From the NCBI RefSeq assembly GCF_004187715.1, contig NZ_QZWF01000003.1, forward strand, positions 744,001-808,000: DNA of 64,000 nucleotides, in the 5' to 3' direction. The position numbers and the translations under genes are program-made. Within the stretch, counting starts at the first letter, position 1; every line of letters starts with the position of its first letter. This DNA is from Streptomyces sp. F001. GTDB lineage: Bacteria; Actinomycetota; Actinomycetes; Streptomycetales; Streptomycetaceae. The notes beneath the pieces are model-generated. The model ran no database searches, was not told the DNA's origin, and worked only from the letters and a program-made list of their open reading frames with translations. This document shows positions 23,615 to 35,274 of this stretch, in pieces.

Positions 23615-24427
23615 TCAGGCGGCGCTGCGGCCGACGAGGAGGTCGGCGAGCTTGTTCAGACGCTTGACCGTGCGCTCCTCGGTGGCGGCCGGGGCCGGGT
23701 CGACGCGCTCGGAGCGGTCGTAGTAGGCGCCGTTGACGATCTCGACGGCCGGGTCGCACAGCCGGATCACGTGCGCGGCGCCCTCGGCGGGGGTGACGCC
23801 CTCGTGGGCGTACAGCGGGAGGAGCGTCGTGTCGCAGACGCCGGGGTGGACGGAGACGGCGGTGACACGCGGGTCGGCGGCGAAGACGGTGAGCGCCAGC
23901 TGGGACTGGGCGTAGGCGGCGAGCCGGGAGTAGCGGCGGGCGCGGTTGGGGTCGGACCACTGGATGGAGGCGGTGCGGTGCAGGGTCGACGAGACGTTGA
24001 CGACGCGGCCGCCGGGGTCGCTGGTCAGCGCCGGTTCCAGCAGGCAGGTCAGCAGGTAGTGGGCGAGGAAGTTGACCTGGAAGGCGATCTCGTTGCCGTC
24101 GGCGGTCACCGTGTGGCGTTCGGGGGCGGCCATCGCCGCGTTGTTGACGAGCACGTCCAGAAGCGGGTGCTCGGCGATGACGCGGTCCGCCATGGCCTCG
24201 ACCTCGTGCAGGTGCGCGAAGTCGGCGGCGAAGGCGCACAGTCGGGCGGCGTCGATGCCCGCGGTGGCGACGAGGCGGTCGGCGGCGGCGTGGGCCTCAT
24301 CGGCCGTACGTCCGTGCAGCAGCACGGTGACGCCGCGCTCGGCGAGTTGGCGGGCGGTCTCGTAGCCGATGCCGGAGGTGGCGCCGGTGACGAGGACGGT
24401 ACGGGAGGAAAGGGTGGAGTCGGGCAT
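23615..24427 (-). CDS. Short-chain dehydrogenase/reductase
   Basis: The 270-residue protein starts at ATG 24427 (PDSTLSSRTVLVTGATSGIG), though an in-frame start at 24451 exists. It has the NAD(P) motif TGATSGIG, the NNAAM motif and the active-site region NVSSTLHRT followed by AAYAQSQLA. In most family members the last motif is YxxSK; here the position of the catalytic lysine is Gln, so reduced or altered activity is possible. It resembles retinol-dehydrogenase/WWOX-like SDRs. Substrate unknown. Confidence 0.75.
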   Translation of the reverse strand: MPDSTLSSRTVLVTGATSGIGYETARQLAERGVTVLLHGRTADEAHAAADRLVATAGIDAARLCAFAADFAHLHEVEAMADRVIAEHPLLDVLVNNAAMAAPERHTVTADGNEIAFQVNFLAHYLLTCLLEPALTSDPGGRVVNVSSTLHRTASIQWSDPNRARRYSRLAAYAQSQLALTVFAADPRVTAVSVHPGVCDTTLLPLYAHEGVTPAEGAAHVIRLCDPAVEIVNGAYYDRSERVDPAPAATEERTVKRLNKLADLLVGRSAA

Positions 24428-24503
24428 GGTCCAATCCGGGGTTGCGGGCACGTGAAGCGGCCCCCGGTCGGGGCGGCGGACGTGCGGGAACAGAAAGGAG
24501 GGG

Positions 24504-24533
24504 AGGGGCGCCGGACGTGACTACGGCGCCCCT
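24504..24533. terminator. Hairpin between orphan kdpB and SDR
   Basis: AGGGGCGCCG (24504-24513) and CGGCGCCCCT (24524-24533) form a perfect ten-base stem with a ten-base loop. It lies between the orphan kdpB stop and the SDR start and probably ends kdpB transcription. Confidence 0.55.
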
Positions 24534-24698
24534 CGGATCAGGGAAAGCGCGTCAGCGGGACGCGTGCGTTTCCGGGCAGCGCGGCGCACGACGGGGTCGC
24601 CGAGGGGGACTCGGCGGCCGGTCGAAGAGGAGCCAGGCGCTGTTCACGTCATCCATGGAAGCCGTTGCGCAGACCCGGGGCAAGCGCGGTGCCCGTTC

Positions 24699-24737
24699 TC
24701 TGACGCCGCTCTGACGTGCGTATACGTGTCCTTGACG
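24699..24737 (+). promoter_or_regulatory. Phased TCTGACG/CTTGACG repeats
   Basis: TCTGACG at 24699 and 24710, and CTTGACG at 24731, give spacings of 11 and 21 bases. The same heptamer and phasing occur before kdpF and before the orphan kdpB. This copy lies just beyond the 3' end of the orphan kdpB, so its target is unclear. Confidence 0.4.
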
Positions 24738-24763
24738 GACCTACCGGGTACGGCGCGCGGGGT

Positions 24764-26916
24764 TCAGCCGAGGCCGGGCACCATCGAGACGAGCAGGTCG
24801 ATCAGTTTGATGCCGACGAAGGGCAGGACCAGGCCGCCCAGGCCGTACAGCAGCAGGTTGCGGCGCAGCAGGTCGTGCGCCGACGCGGGCGTGTAGCGCA
24901 CGCCGCGCAACGCGAGCGGGATCAGCGCCACGATGATCAGCGCGTTGAAGATGATCGCCGAGGTGATCGCGGAGGTCGGGCTGTGCAGACCCATGATGTT
25001 GAGCGCCTCCAGGCCCGGGTAGGCGCCCGCGAACATCGCTGGGATGATGGCGAAGTACTTGGCCACGTCGTTGGTGATGGAGAAGGTCGTCAACGCGCCG
25101 CGTGTGATCAGCAGCTGCTTCCCGATCTCGACGATCTCGATGAGCTTCGTCGGATTGGAGTCCAGATCCACCATGTTGCCGGCCTCCTTGGCGGCCGACG
25201 TCCCCGTGTTCATCGCCACGCCGACGTCCGCCTGCGCGAGCGCCGGGGCGTCGTTCGTACCGTCCCCGGTCATCGCGACCAGCTTGCCGCCCGCCTGCTC
25301 ACGCTGGATCAGCGCGAGCTTGTCCTCCGGTGTCGCCTCGGCCAAGTAGTCGTCCACGCCTGCCTCTTGGGCGATGGCCTTGGCGGTCAGCGGGTTGTCG
25401 CCGGTGATCATCACCGTGCGGATGCCCATGCGGCGCAGTTCCGCGAAGCGTTCGCGGATGCCGTCCTTGACCACGTCCTTGAGGTGGATCAGGCCCAGCA
25501 CCCGGGGGCCGTTCCAGTCGTGTACGGCCACCAGCAGCGGGGTGCCGCCCGAGGCGGCCACCGCGTCGGCGAAGTACCGTGCCTCGGACGGGACTTGGCC
25601 GCCGTACATCGCCACCCACTCGATCACCTGCTGGGCGGCGCCCTTGCGGATGGCGCACACGGCGCCGCCCGCCCAGCGCAGGTCGACGCCGCTCATCCGG
25701 GTCTGGGCGCTGAAGGAGACCCAGCGCGCGTTGGCCAGCTCGCCCTCAGCAGGGGCCCGCAGCCCGTACCGCTCCTTGGCCAGTACGACGACCGAGCGGC
25801 CCTCCGGCGTCTCGTCGGCCAGCGAGGACAGCTGCGCGACATCCGCGAGCTGCCGTTCGTCGATGCCGGGCAGCGGCACGAAGGCGGTGGCCTCGCGGTT
25901 GCCGAGCGTGATGGTGCCGGTCTTGTCCAGCAGCAGGGTGTTCACGTCGCCCGCCGCCTCGACGGCCCGGCCGGACATGGCCAGCACGTTGCGCTGCACC
26001 AGCCGGTCCATGCCCGCGATGCCGATCGCCGACAGCAGCGCCCCGATCGTGGTGGGGATCAGCGTGACGAGGAGCGCGACGAGCACGGTCGTCGACTGGG
26101 CCGCGTCCGCGTAGTCGGCCATCGGCTGGAGCGTGATCACGACCAGGACGAAGACGATCGTGAGCGCGGCCAGCAGGATGTTCAGGGCGATCTCATTCGG
26201 GGTCTTCTGCCGCGTGGCGCCCTCGACCAGGGCGATCATCCGGTCCAGGAAGCTGTGCCCGGGGCGGGCGCTCACGCGCACCACGATCCGGTCGGACAGC
26301 ACCGTCGTACCGCCGGTGACCCCGCTGCGGTCGCCGCCCGCCTCCCGGATGACCGGCGCCGACTCGCCCGTGACGGCCGACTCGTCGACGGCCGCGACGC
26401 CGTCGATGACGTCCCCGTCCGCCGGGATCATCTCGCCCGCCTCGACCAATACGACGTCGAGCGGCTTGAGGTCGGTCGCGGCGACGGCCTCGCTGCGGGC
26501 GGTGCGCAGGTCGGTACCCCAGCGCCAGTCGAGCAGGCGCAGCGCCACCGTGTCCGTACGCGCCCTGCGCAGCGACTCGGCCTGCGCCTTGCCCCGGCCC
26601 TCGGCGACGGCCTCGGCGAGATTGGCGAAGATCACCGTCAGCCACAGCCAGACGCTGATGACCCAGGTGAACACGGCGGGGTGCAACAGCGCCGAGAGCG
26701 TGGTCAGGACGGCTCCGACCGACACCACGAACAGCACCGGGTTCCTGACCAAGGCGCGCGGGTGCAGCTTGCGCAGCGCGTCGGGGAAGGACCGGGCGAG
26801 CTGGGCCGGTTCGAACAGCCCGCTCGACGCCCGGCGCTTCGCTCCTCCCTTCGGTCCCGGCCGGGAGGGCGCTGGGGAGGGGACGGCGGAGCCTGCTGGG
26901 GGGCGGCGTAAGACAT
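24764..26916 (-). CDS. Orphan KdpB-type P-type ATPase
   Basis: The protein has every KdpB hallmark: TGESAPVIREAGGDRSGVTG, the phosphorylation site DKTGTITLGNR, MITGDNPLTAKAI and the hinge MTGDGTNDAPALAQADVGVA. It closely resembles the KdpB of the kdp operon at 32395-34536. No kdpA, kdpC or kdpF lies beside it, so it may replace KdpB in the main complex or be inactive. The best start, ATG 26916 with GAAGGA upstream (MSYAAPQQ), is in a different frame from the homologous part (GLFEPAQLARSFPD). A one-base indel between about 26830 and 26905 is likely; a GTG at 27028 is the alternative in-frame start. Confidence 0.75.
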
Positions 26917-27238
26917 GGGTCCTTCGGGCTCGACGGGGACCGGCGCCGCGCACCGGGGCACGCCGACGACCGGTCGGACTGACGGGGGAGCGGCGGGGCC
27001 GTGCGGTGCCGGGGCCCCGGCACCGCACGGGCGCGCGGACGCCTGGCATGGGACGACGGGAACGCCGCGCGCTCGGCCGCCCTGAGGCGTGTTGGAAGGT
27101 GCTTCTCTCAGGAGAGCCGTCACGCGACTGACGTCCGCGGCCTCCGGCGGCCCGCACCGAATGTATCCCCGCCCTCTGCGCCGACAGCCCTGCTCGGCAC
27201 GGAATTTGCGCCCCTCTAACGGGCCGGCCTGCGCAGCG

Positions 27239-27288
27239 GTCAAGGTCGTGTCAAAGAGACCTGAGGGAGCGTCAACAGGCCGTCAGCG
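27239..27288 (-). promoter_or_regulatory. Phased TTGAC repeats upstream of orphan kdpB
   Basis: On the minus strand TGAC-type heptamers (CTGACGG, GTTGACG, TTTGACA, CTTGACC) fall at offsets corresponding to + strand GTCA at 27282, 27271, 27250 and 27239, spacings of 11, 21 and 11. This is the layout of direct-repeat sites for OmpR/PhoB-type regulators such as KdpE. Confidence 0.45.
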
Positions 27289-27529
27289 CCCAGGTGGTAG
27301 GCGCCGGCAGAACGCATACGGAATCCTGACGCGAAACCCGGCCGATCGAGGTACCGGGCCGTCTCGACCCGCAGCGGCGACCCTCTCCTCGTACGACAGC
27401 GAGCAGCCGCGGCGGAGAAGACGATCGAGGCGTACGCCGTCTACCAGCGCGACGACCGGACGATCCGCGCGGGCATGTCCAACGCGCACTTCGGCGCGTA
27501 CATGGACGCCCTCGACAAACTGATCGCCA
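27289..27529. other. Intergenic with a coding scrap
   Basis: The plus strand is open from about 27361 and reads EKTIEAYAVYQRDDRTIRAG and then GAYMDALDKLIAINRG around 27415-27543, overlapping the end of the convergent permease gene. It looks like a piece of an unrecognised gene without start or ribosome site. No other gene is seen. Confidence 0.35.
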
Positions 27530-29557
27530 TCAACCGCGGCCAGGCTGCTTGGCCACGGTCGGGGGCTCCCCGCGGCGAACGGATCCAGGGGCGCGGGCGG
27601 CCGGATGGTCGGCGCGGGCGGAGGAGGTGAGCTGCCAGGGGACGCTGGTGACCATCACCCCGGGGGTGAAGAGCAGGCGGCTCTTGAGCCAGAGGGCGGA
27701 CTGGTTGTGCAGCAGGTTCTCCCACCAGTGGCCGACGACGTACTCGGGGATGAAGACGGCCACGATGTCGCGGGGGCTCTCGCGGCGGATGGAGCGTACG
27801 TACTCCACGACCGGACGGGTCACCTCGCGGTACGGCGAGTCGACGATCTTCAGCGGGACCTCGATGCCGTAGTCCTCCCAGCGCTCGCGCAGTGCCGCCG
27901 CCTCCTCGCGGTCGACCGAGACTGTCAGCGCTTCCAGGTGGGTGGGGCGGAAGGCGCGGGCGTAGGACAGGGCGCGCAGCGTCGGCTTGTGGATGGTGGA
28001 GACCAGGACGATCGCGAACACCCGGCTGGACAGGGCGAGTTCACTTCGGGGATCGGTCACCGCCAGTTCGGCCGCGGTGGCGTCGTAGTGCCGGCGGATA
28101 CCGCGCATCATCAGCCACAGCACGAGCGCGGCGAGCACCGCCAGCCAGGCGCCCTGGGTGAACTTGGTGGCCAGCACGATCAGCAGGACCAGACCGGTGA
28201 CCACGGCGCCGGTGCCGTTGATGATCCGGGTGAGCTTGTGGTGGCGGCGGGTCTGCGGGTCGGTCTCGGTGCGCAGTTCGCGGTTCCAGTGCCGGACCAT
28301 GCCGAGCTGGGAGAGCGTGAAGGAGGTGAACACGCCCAGGATGTAGAGGTGGATGAGGTTGGTGACGTTGGCCTGGTAGCCCCACAGCAGCAGTCCGGCG
28401 ACGATCGCCAGGGCCAGGATGCCGTTGGAGAAGGCGAGCCGGTCGCCGCGGTTGTGCAGCTGGCGGGGTAGGTAGCGGTCGCGGGCGAGGATCGAGCCGA
28501 GCAGCGGGAATCCGTTGAAGGCGGTGTTCGCGGCCAGGATGAGGATGAGCGCGGTGGCGGCCTGGATGTAGTAGAAGCCGATCGAGTGCTCGCCGCCGAA
28601 GACCGCGGCCGCGATCTGGGCGATCACCGTGCGCTGGGTGTAGGTGTCGCAGCTGCCGTCCAGGCCGGTCAGTCGGCAGGCGTCCTCGGCGATGTGGACC
28701 TTGGAGACGATGGCGAGCGTGGTGACGCCGGCGAACATGGTGATCGAGATGGCGCCCATGACGGCCATGGTGGTGGCGGCGTTCTTCGGCTTGGGCTTGC
28801 GGAAGGCGGGCACGCCGTTGGAGATGGCCTCGACACCCGTAAGCGCCGTGCAGCCCTGGGAGAAGGCGCGCAGGGTGAGCATTACCAGGGCCAGGCCGGT
28901 CAAGTGCGCCTCGTGGGGCTCGGCGGCGATGCCGTACTTCGCCGACTCGGCGACCGGCGCGTCCCCGACCAGGTAGCGGAAGAGACCGGTGGCGATCATG
29001 ATCAGGACGCCGCCGATGAACAGGTACGTCGGTGTGGCGAAGGCCCGCCCCGACTCGCGTACGCCGCGCAGGTTCATGGCGGTCAGCAGGGCGACGAAGC
29101 CGAGTGCCATGGGCACGCGGTAGTCGGCCAGTTCGGGGACGGCGGAGATGATGTTGTCGACGCCGGAGGCGACCGAGACGGCGACCGTCATGACGTAGTC
29201 GACGAGGAGGGAGGCGGCCACCACCAGTCCGGACGACGGGCCGAGGTTGGTGGAGACAACCTCGTAGGAGCCGCCGCCGCTCGGATACGCCTGCACCACC
29301 TGCCGGTAGGAGAGGACGACGACCGCCAGCAGCACCACCACCGCCGCCGCGATCCACGGGGTGAAGTGGAGGTAGGCCAGCCCGCCGACCGTGAGGACGA
29401 GCAGGATCTCCTGGGTCGCGTACGCCACCGACGACAGCGGGTCGGAGGCGAAGATCGGCAAAGCGAGGCGCTTGGGCAGCAGCGTCTCGTGCAATTCCTC
29501 GCTGCGCATCGCCCGGCCGATCACCAGCCGCTTCAGAATCCCCGTCACGTTGAACAC
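27530..29557 (-). CDS. APC-superfamily potassium transporter, KimA-like
   Basis: The 675-residue protein has about 12 membrane helices followed by a cytosolic tail of about 200 residues. It begins LVIGRAMRSEELHETLLPKR and LPIFASDPLSSVAYATQE, the characteristic opening of KimA/YdaO-type high-affinity K+ importers. Later come PSGGGSYEVVSTNLGP and GVEAISNGVPAFRKPKPKNA. In Bacillus the tail binds c-di-AMP and the carrier is a proton/K+ symporter. It lies between the orphan kdpB and the kdp operon, with a phased repeat upstream that fits shared control. Confidence 0.8.
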   Translation of the reverse strand: MFNVTGILKRLVIGRAMRSEELHETLLPKRLALPIFASDPLSSVAYATQEILLVLTVGGLAYLHFTPWIAAAVVVLLAVVVLSYRQVVQAYPSGGGSYEVVSTNLGPSSGLVVAASLLVDYVMTVAVSVASGVDNIISAVPELADYRVPMALGFVALLTAMNLRGVRESGRAFATPTYLFIGGVLIMIATGLFRYLVGDAPVAESAKYGIAAEPHEAHLTGLALVMLTLRAFSQGCTALTGVEAISNGVPAFRKPKPKNAATTMAVMGAISITMFAGVTTLAIVSKVHIAEDACRLTGLDGSCDTYTQRTVIAQIAAAVFGGEHSIGFYYIQAATALILILAANTAFNGFPLLGSILARDRYLPRQLHNRGDRLAFSNGILALAIVAGLLLWGYQANVTNLIHLYILGVFTSFTLSQLGMVRHWNRELRTETDPQTRRHHKLTRIINGTGAVVTGLVLLIVLATKFTQGAWLAVLAALVLWLMMRGIRRHYDATAAELAVTDPRSELALSSRVFAIVLVSTIHKPTLRALSYARAFRPTHLEALTVSVDREEAAALRERWEDYGIEVPLKIVDSPYREVTRPVVEYVRSIRRESPRDIVAVFIPEYVVGHWWENLLHNQSALWLKSRLLFTPGVMVTSVPWQLTSSARADHPAARAPGSVRRGEPPTVAKQPGRG

Positions 29558-29615
29558 GTGCGCGAGGGTAGGCCGGGAGGGGCGCGGTGAGGGGTGGCCG
29601 GTCCGCCGATCGGGC

Positions 29616-29633
29616 GTTAAGGAGCCGTTAGGA
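29616..29633 (-). promoter_or_regulatory. CTTAACG/CCTAACG repeat upstream of the permease
   Basis: On the minus strand CCTAAC and CCTTAACG are 11 bases apart (GTTAGG at 29627 and GTTAAGG at 29616 on the + strand). The pair is 58-76 bases upstream of the permease start and is a variant of the CTTGACG repeats before kdpF. Confidence 0.4.
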
Positions 29634-29686
29634 TTTCGCGAGCTGCGTACAAACGGAGCAAAAAGGATCGGAGAGCGGGCGCCGGT

Positions 29687-30271
29687 CTAGTCCTCCATGC
29701 CGGAGACCTTGAAGACCGCCAGGGCGGTCTCGCGGTCGACACGTGCGGACAAGTGGTCCAGTGCTGCCCGGCCCTCGTGCATGGAGCCGTTGGTCTGCGC
29801 GACACGGGCATCGGTGTCGAGGCGGAGCCAGAGCGACGGGTTGGCGATCAGAATGCGTGGATCGAGCTGGACCCGGCCGCCCCAGGCGTCTCGCAGGACC
29901 AGGCTTTGGCCCACACTTCCCGTCGTGCGCACCGAGACCAGGCGGTCCGTGCGCACCCGGTGGCTGCGCCATGGTCCCCGTACCGTCAGCCAGCCCTCTC
30001 CCGCCGTGACCCGTGGCGGGAACAGGACAAGGAAGAGCAGCAGCGCGAGCCCGCTCCACAGTGCGGCTCGGGCGGGAGTGAGTGTCCCGGCCGCCGCGTC
30101 CACCAGCAGAAGCAGGGCGAGGAGCGCTCCGGCACACCTGACCGCACTGCGCAGCTCGCCCGCCCAGTGTCGGTCGTGCAGCGAGCCTCGGGCCGACAGC
30201 GAGGGTGGTCCGGGCAGGCCCTTGATGCCGCCGGATCCCTGCTCGTCGGTACCGTCGGTACGGCGTCCCAT
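29687..30271 (-). CDS. Small membrane protein with PH-like domain
   Basis: The 194-residue protein has two adjacent membrane spans in the first half (AVRCAGALLALLLLVDAAAG and LALLLFLVLFPP). A beta-rich stretch follows (VTAGEGWLTVRGPWRSHRV, then DRLVSVRTTGSVGQSLVLRD) that resembles bacterial PH domains. It is transcribed away from the kdp operon. Its function is not known; similar proteins occur widely in Streptomyces. Confidence 0.6.
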   Translation of the reverse strand: MGRRTDGTDEQGSGGIKGLPGPPSLSARGSLHDRHWAGELRSAVRCAGALLALLLLVDAAAGTLTPARAALWSGLALLLFLVLFPPRVTAGEGWLTVRGPWRSHRVRTDRLVSVRTTGSVGQSLVLRDAWGGRVQLDPRILIANPSLWLRLDTDARVAQTNGSMHEGRAALDHLSARVDRETALAVFKVSGMED

Positions 30272-30310
30272 AGGCCGACCGTAAGCCTGTGAGGACGGCC
30301 GATCGCGGTT

Positions 30311-30350
30311 CTTGATGCGACGCTGACGCGCCGGCGATCCGTCCTTGACG
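30311..30350 (+). promoter_or_regulatory. Four heptamers at exact 11-bp phase upstream of kdp
   Basis: CTTGATG (30311), GCTGACG (30322), GGCGATC (30333) and CTTGACG (30344) are spaced exactly 11 bases apart. OmpR/PhoB-family regulators, to which KdpE belongs, bind tandem direct repeats with this period. The array is about 210 bases upstream of the first kdp-operon gene. Binding is inferred. Confidence 0.5.
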
Positions 30351-30447
30351 CCCCTGGATCGCAGGGCGGGGTTCCTCCTGTCGCGGGCGTCATCCGGGCG
30401 GCGCTGCGGTGCTGCGGCCGGCCGTCGGTGATGGTCGTATGAGGTGC

Positions 30448-30490
30448 GTCAAAGACGGACAGGCAGCCGTATGGGTTCCGTTAAGGACGG
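30448..30490. promoter_or_regulatory. GTCAAAGACGG / GTTAAGGACGG repeat pair
   Basis: GTCAAAGACGG (30448-30458) and GTTAAGGACGG (30480-30490) are near-identical 11-mers 32 bases apart, 70-113 bases upstream of the kdp microprotein gene. They are reverse complements of the CTTGACG-type motif seen at 30311-30350. Confidence 0.45.
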
Positions 30491-30560
30491 CCGAATCCGG
30501 CCACCGAGCCGGTTCTCTGTACGGGTCCGTTCTTACCCGAACCTCACCCAGGAGCTTGCG

Positions 30561-30644
30561 ATGGCCGACGTGGCCTTCGTCATCGGCACGATCGCGGTGT
30601 TCGCGCTCGTGGCTCTCATCGCCAAGGGGGTGGCGAAGCTGTGA
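30561..30644 (+). CDS. 27-residue membrane microprotein at the head of kdp
   Basis: ATG 30561 follows CAGGAGCTTGCG. The peptide is MADVAFVIGTIAVFALVAL plus a short basic end (IAKGVAKL), a single membrane span. Its TGA overlaps the GTG of kdpF. It is of similar size and polarity to KdpF but distinct, so it may be a second small stabilising subunit of the Kdp complex (inference). Confidence 0.6.
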   Translation: MADVAFVIGTIAVFALVALIAKGVAKL

Positions 30645-30730
30645 CCGTCGAGAACGTAGTCGGCCTGGTCGTGGCCGTTGCCCTGCTCGGTTACCTCGTC
30701 CTCGCCCTGATCTTCCCGGAGAGGTTCTGA
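30641..30730 (+). CDS. kdpF: KdpF, small subunit of the Kdp potassium pump
   Basis: GTG 30641 overlaps the preceding stop. The 29-residue peptide MTVENVVGLVVAVALLGYLV ends ALIFPERF, the KdpF ending, and is one membrane helix. KdpF stabilises the KdpABC complex in the membrane. kdpA starts four bases after its stop. Confidence 0.85.
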   Translation: MTVENVVGLVVAVALLGYLVLALIFPERF

Positions 30731-30733
30731 GAC

Positions 30734-32394
30734 GTGGGCCCCGTACTTGCTGACGTGCTCCTGGTGACCGCGCTGATCGGCGCGCTCGCTCTGGTGCACC
30801 GTCCCCTCGGCGACTACATGGCCGCCGTCTACTCCTCCAAGAAGCACCTGCGCGTCGAGAAGTGGATCTACCGCGCGGTGGGCGCCAACCCGGACGCCGA
30901 GATGCGCTGGCCCGCCTACCTGCGCGGTGTACTGGTCTTCTCGGCGGTCGGCGTGCTGTTCCTGTACCTGCTCCAGCGGGTGCAGGACAAGCTGCCGCTG
31001 TCCCTCGGCTTCAAGCCGATCACCCCGGACCAGGCGTTCAACACGGCTGTGTCGTTCGTGTCGAACACCAACTGGCAGTCGTACTCGGGTGAGGCGGCCA
31101 TGAGCCACGTCACCCAGACCGCCGGCCTCGCGGTGCAGAACTTCGTCTCCGCGGCCGTAGGCATCGCCGTGGCCGTGGCGCTCGTACGCGGCTTCGCCCG
31201 CTCCCGCACCGGGGACCTGGGCAACTTCTGGGCAGACCTTGTGCGCGGCATCGTCCGCATCCTGCTGCCGATCTCCGTGGTCGCGGCGGTGCTGCTGATC
31301 GCGGCCGGTGCCATCCAGAACTTCGGCGACATCCACACCATCACCACGCTGACCGGCGACAAGCAGGCCATCAGCCCCGGTGCGGTCGCGTCCCAGGAGG
31401 CCATCAAGGACCTGGGCACCAACGGCGGCGGCTTCTTCAACGCCAACAGCTCGCACCCGTTCGAGAACCCGGGCGGCTTCACCAACCTGCTGGAGATCTT
31501 CCTGCTCCTGGTGATCCCGTTCGCGCTGCCGCGCACCTTCGGCAAGATGGTCGGCAACGTCCGTCAGGGCTACGCCATTCTCGCCGCCATGGGCGTCATC
31601 TGGTTCCTCGGCGTGGTCACGGTGACCTGGATCGAGTACGCCCACCCGGGCACCGCCTCGCAGCTCGCCGGCGGCGCGATGGAGGGCAAGGAGCAGCGCT
31701 TCGGCGAGGGCCCGTCCTCCCTGTTCGCGGTCTCCACGACGATGACCTCGACCGGGTCGGTCAACTCCTTCCACGACTCCTTCAGCGGTCTGTCCGGAGG
31801 TGTCCTGCTGCTGGGCATGATGCTCGGCGAGATCGCCCCCGGCGGCACCGGCTCCGGCCTCTACGGCATGCTGATCATGGCGATCATCGCGGTGTTCATC
31901 GCCGGTCTGATGGTCGGCCGTACGCCCGAGTACCTGGGCAAGAAGATCGGCACCCGCGAGATCAAGCTGGCCGCCTGCTACATCCTCATCACCCCGGCAC
32001 TGGTGCTGATCGGCACCGCGCTGGCGATGGCGCTGGGCAAGGGCGAGTCGTCGATGACGAACGTCGGCGCGCACGGCTTCTCCGAGGTCCTGTACGCCTA
32101 CACCTCGGCGTCGAACAACAACGGCTCCGCCTTCGCCGGGTTCGCAGCGAACACCGAGTACCACAACACGATGCTGGGCCTGTGCATGGCGCTGGGCCGC
32201 TTCCTGCCCATGGTGTTCGTGCTGGCTCTCGCGGGCTCGCTCGCCGAGCAGAAGCCCATCCCGGAGACGGCAGGCACCCTGCGCACCGAGAAGCCGCTGT
32301 TCACCGGCCTGCTGGTCGGCGCAATCCTGATCATCACCGGTCTGACGTTCTTCCCGGCCCTGGCGCTGGGTCCGCTGGCCGAGGGGCTGGCGGC

Positions 32395-32398
<4 letters not shown>
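30734..32398 (+). CDS. kdpA: Potassium-transporting ATPase, channel subunit KdpA
   Basis: The 554-residue subunit starts at GTG 30734 with GAGAGG about ten bases upstream. It has ten membrane helices and the four selectivity-filter loops of the SKT superfamily, e.g. NTNWQSYSGE, LGTNGGGFFNANSSHPFENP, TTMTSTGSVNS and SASNNNGSAFAGF. It is the K+-selective channel-like part of the high-affinity pump in the cytoplasmic membrane. Its stop overlaps the kdpB start (ATGA). Length and order match the standard kdpFABC operon. Confidence 0.95.
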
Positions 32399-34532
<2,134 letters not shown>

Positions 34533-34536
<4 letters not shown>

Positions 34537-35153
34537 AGGACATGAACACTTCTGTAGTGAACAACGCGCGGATGCTGTGGGCGGCGCTGCGCATGCTGCT
34601 CGTCCTCACCGTGGTGACCGGCGTCGTCTACCCGCTCGTCGTCACCGGCATCGGCCAGCTCGCCTTCAACGACAAGGCGAACGGGTCGATGGTGAAGGTC
34701 GACGGCAAGGAGGTCGGCTCGAGCCTGATCGGGCAGAGCTGGAACATCGAGGGCACCGACAAGCCGGACCCGAAGTGGTTCCAGGGGCGGCCGTCCAACA
34801 GCGGCTACGACCCGTTGACCACCGGCTCCAGCCAGCTCGGCGCCGACGACCCGACCCTGGTCAAGAACATCGAGGCGGCCAAGAAGCAGGTCGCCGAGTT
34901 CAACGGCGTACCCGAGTCCGAGGTGCCCAAGGACGCGGTCACCGGCTCGGCCTCCGCGATCGACCCGGACATCTCCCCCGAGTACGCGGACATCCAGGTC
35001 AAGCGGGTCGCCGAGGCCAACGGCCTGACCGCCGCCCAGGTCGAGAAGCTCGTGAAGGACAACACCCAGGGCCGCACGCTCGGCTTCCTCGACCAGCCGC
35101 GCGTCAACGTCCTCGAACTCAACATCGCGCTGAAGGAACTGGCCAAGAGCTGA
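34533..35153 (+). CDS. kdpC: Potassium-transporting ATPase, subunit KdpC
   Basis: The 206-residue subunit has one N-terminal membrane helix (MLWAALRMLLVLTVVTGVVY) and a periplasm-facing domain. That domain carries the family motifs LIGQSW, WFQGRPS and GSASAIDPDISPEYADIQ, and ends with LGFLDQPRVNVLELN. It assists K+ capture by KdpA. GTG 34533 overlaps the kdpB stop; ATG 34542 is an alternative. A 121-base gap follows before kdpE. Confidence 0.95.
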
Positions 35154-35274
35154 TGGCCTTACGCGCAAGGACAGCGGCCGGGAGCCGACGGACCGGGAGC
35201 CCCGGACCCGTCGGCTCCCGCCGCCGTCCCGCACACCCATCCCCGTCCACCGACGACAGGAAGGCCGCACACCG

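Noticed and set aside
24552..24656. 34-codon minus-strand frame starting MDDVNSAWLLFDRP
   Set aside because: It has no ribosome site and no recognisable family, and overlaps regulatory-looking DNA; too weak to annotate.
30272..30560. c-di-AMP (ydaO-type) riboswitch upstream of kdp
   Set aside because: The upstream region shows phased direct repeats but not the conserved paired elements expected of that aptamer as far as can be judged by eye; a covariance-model search would decide.
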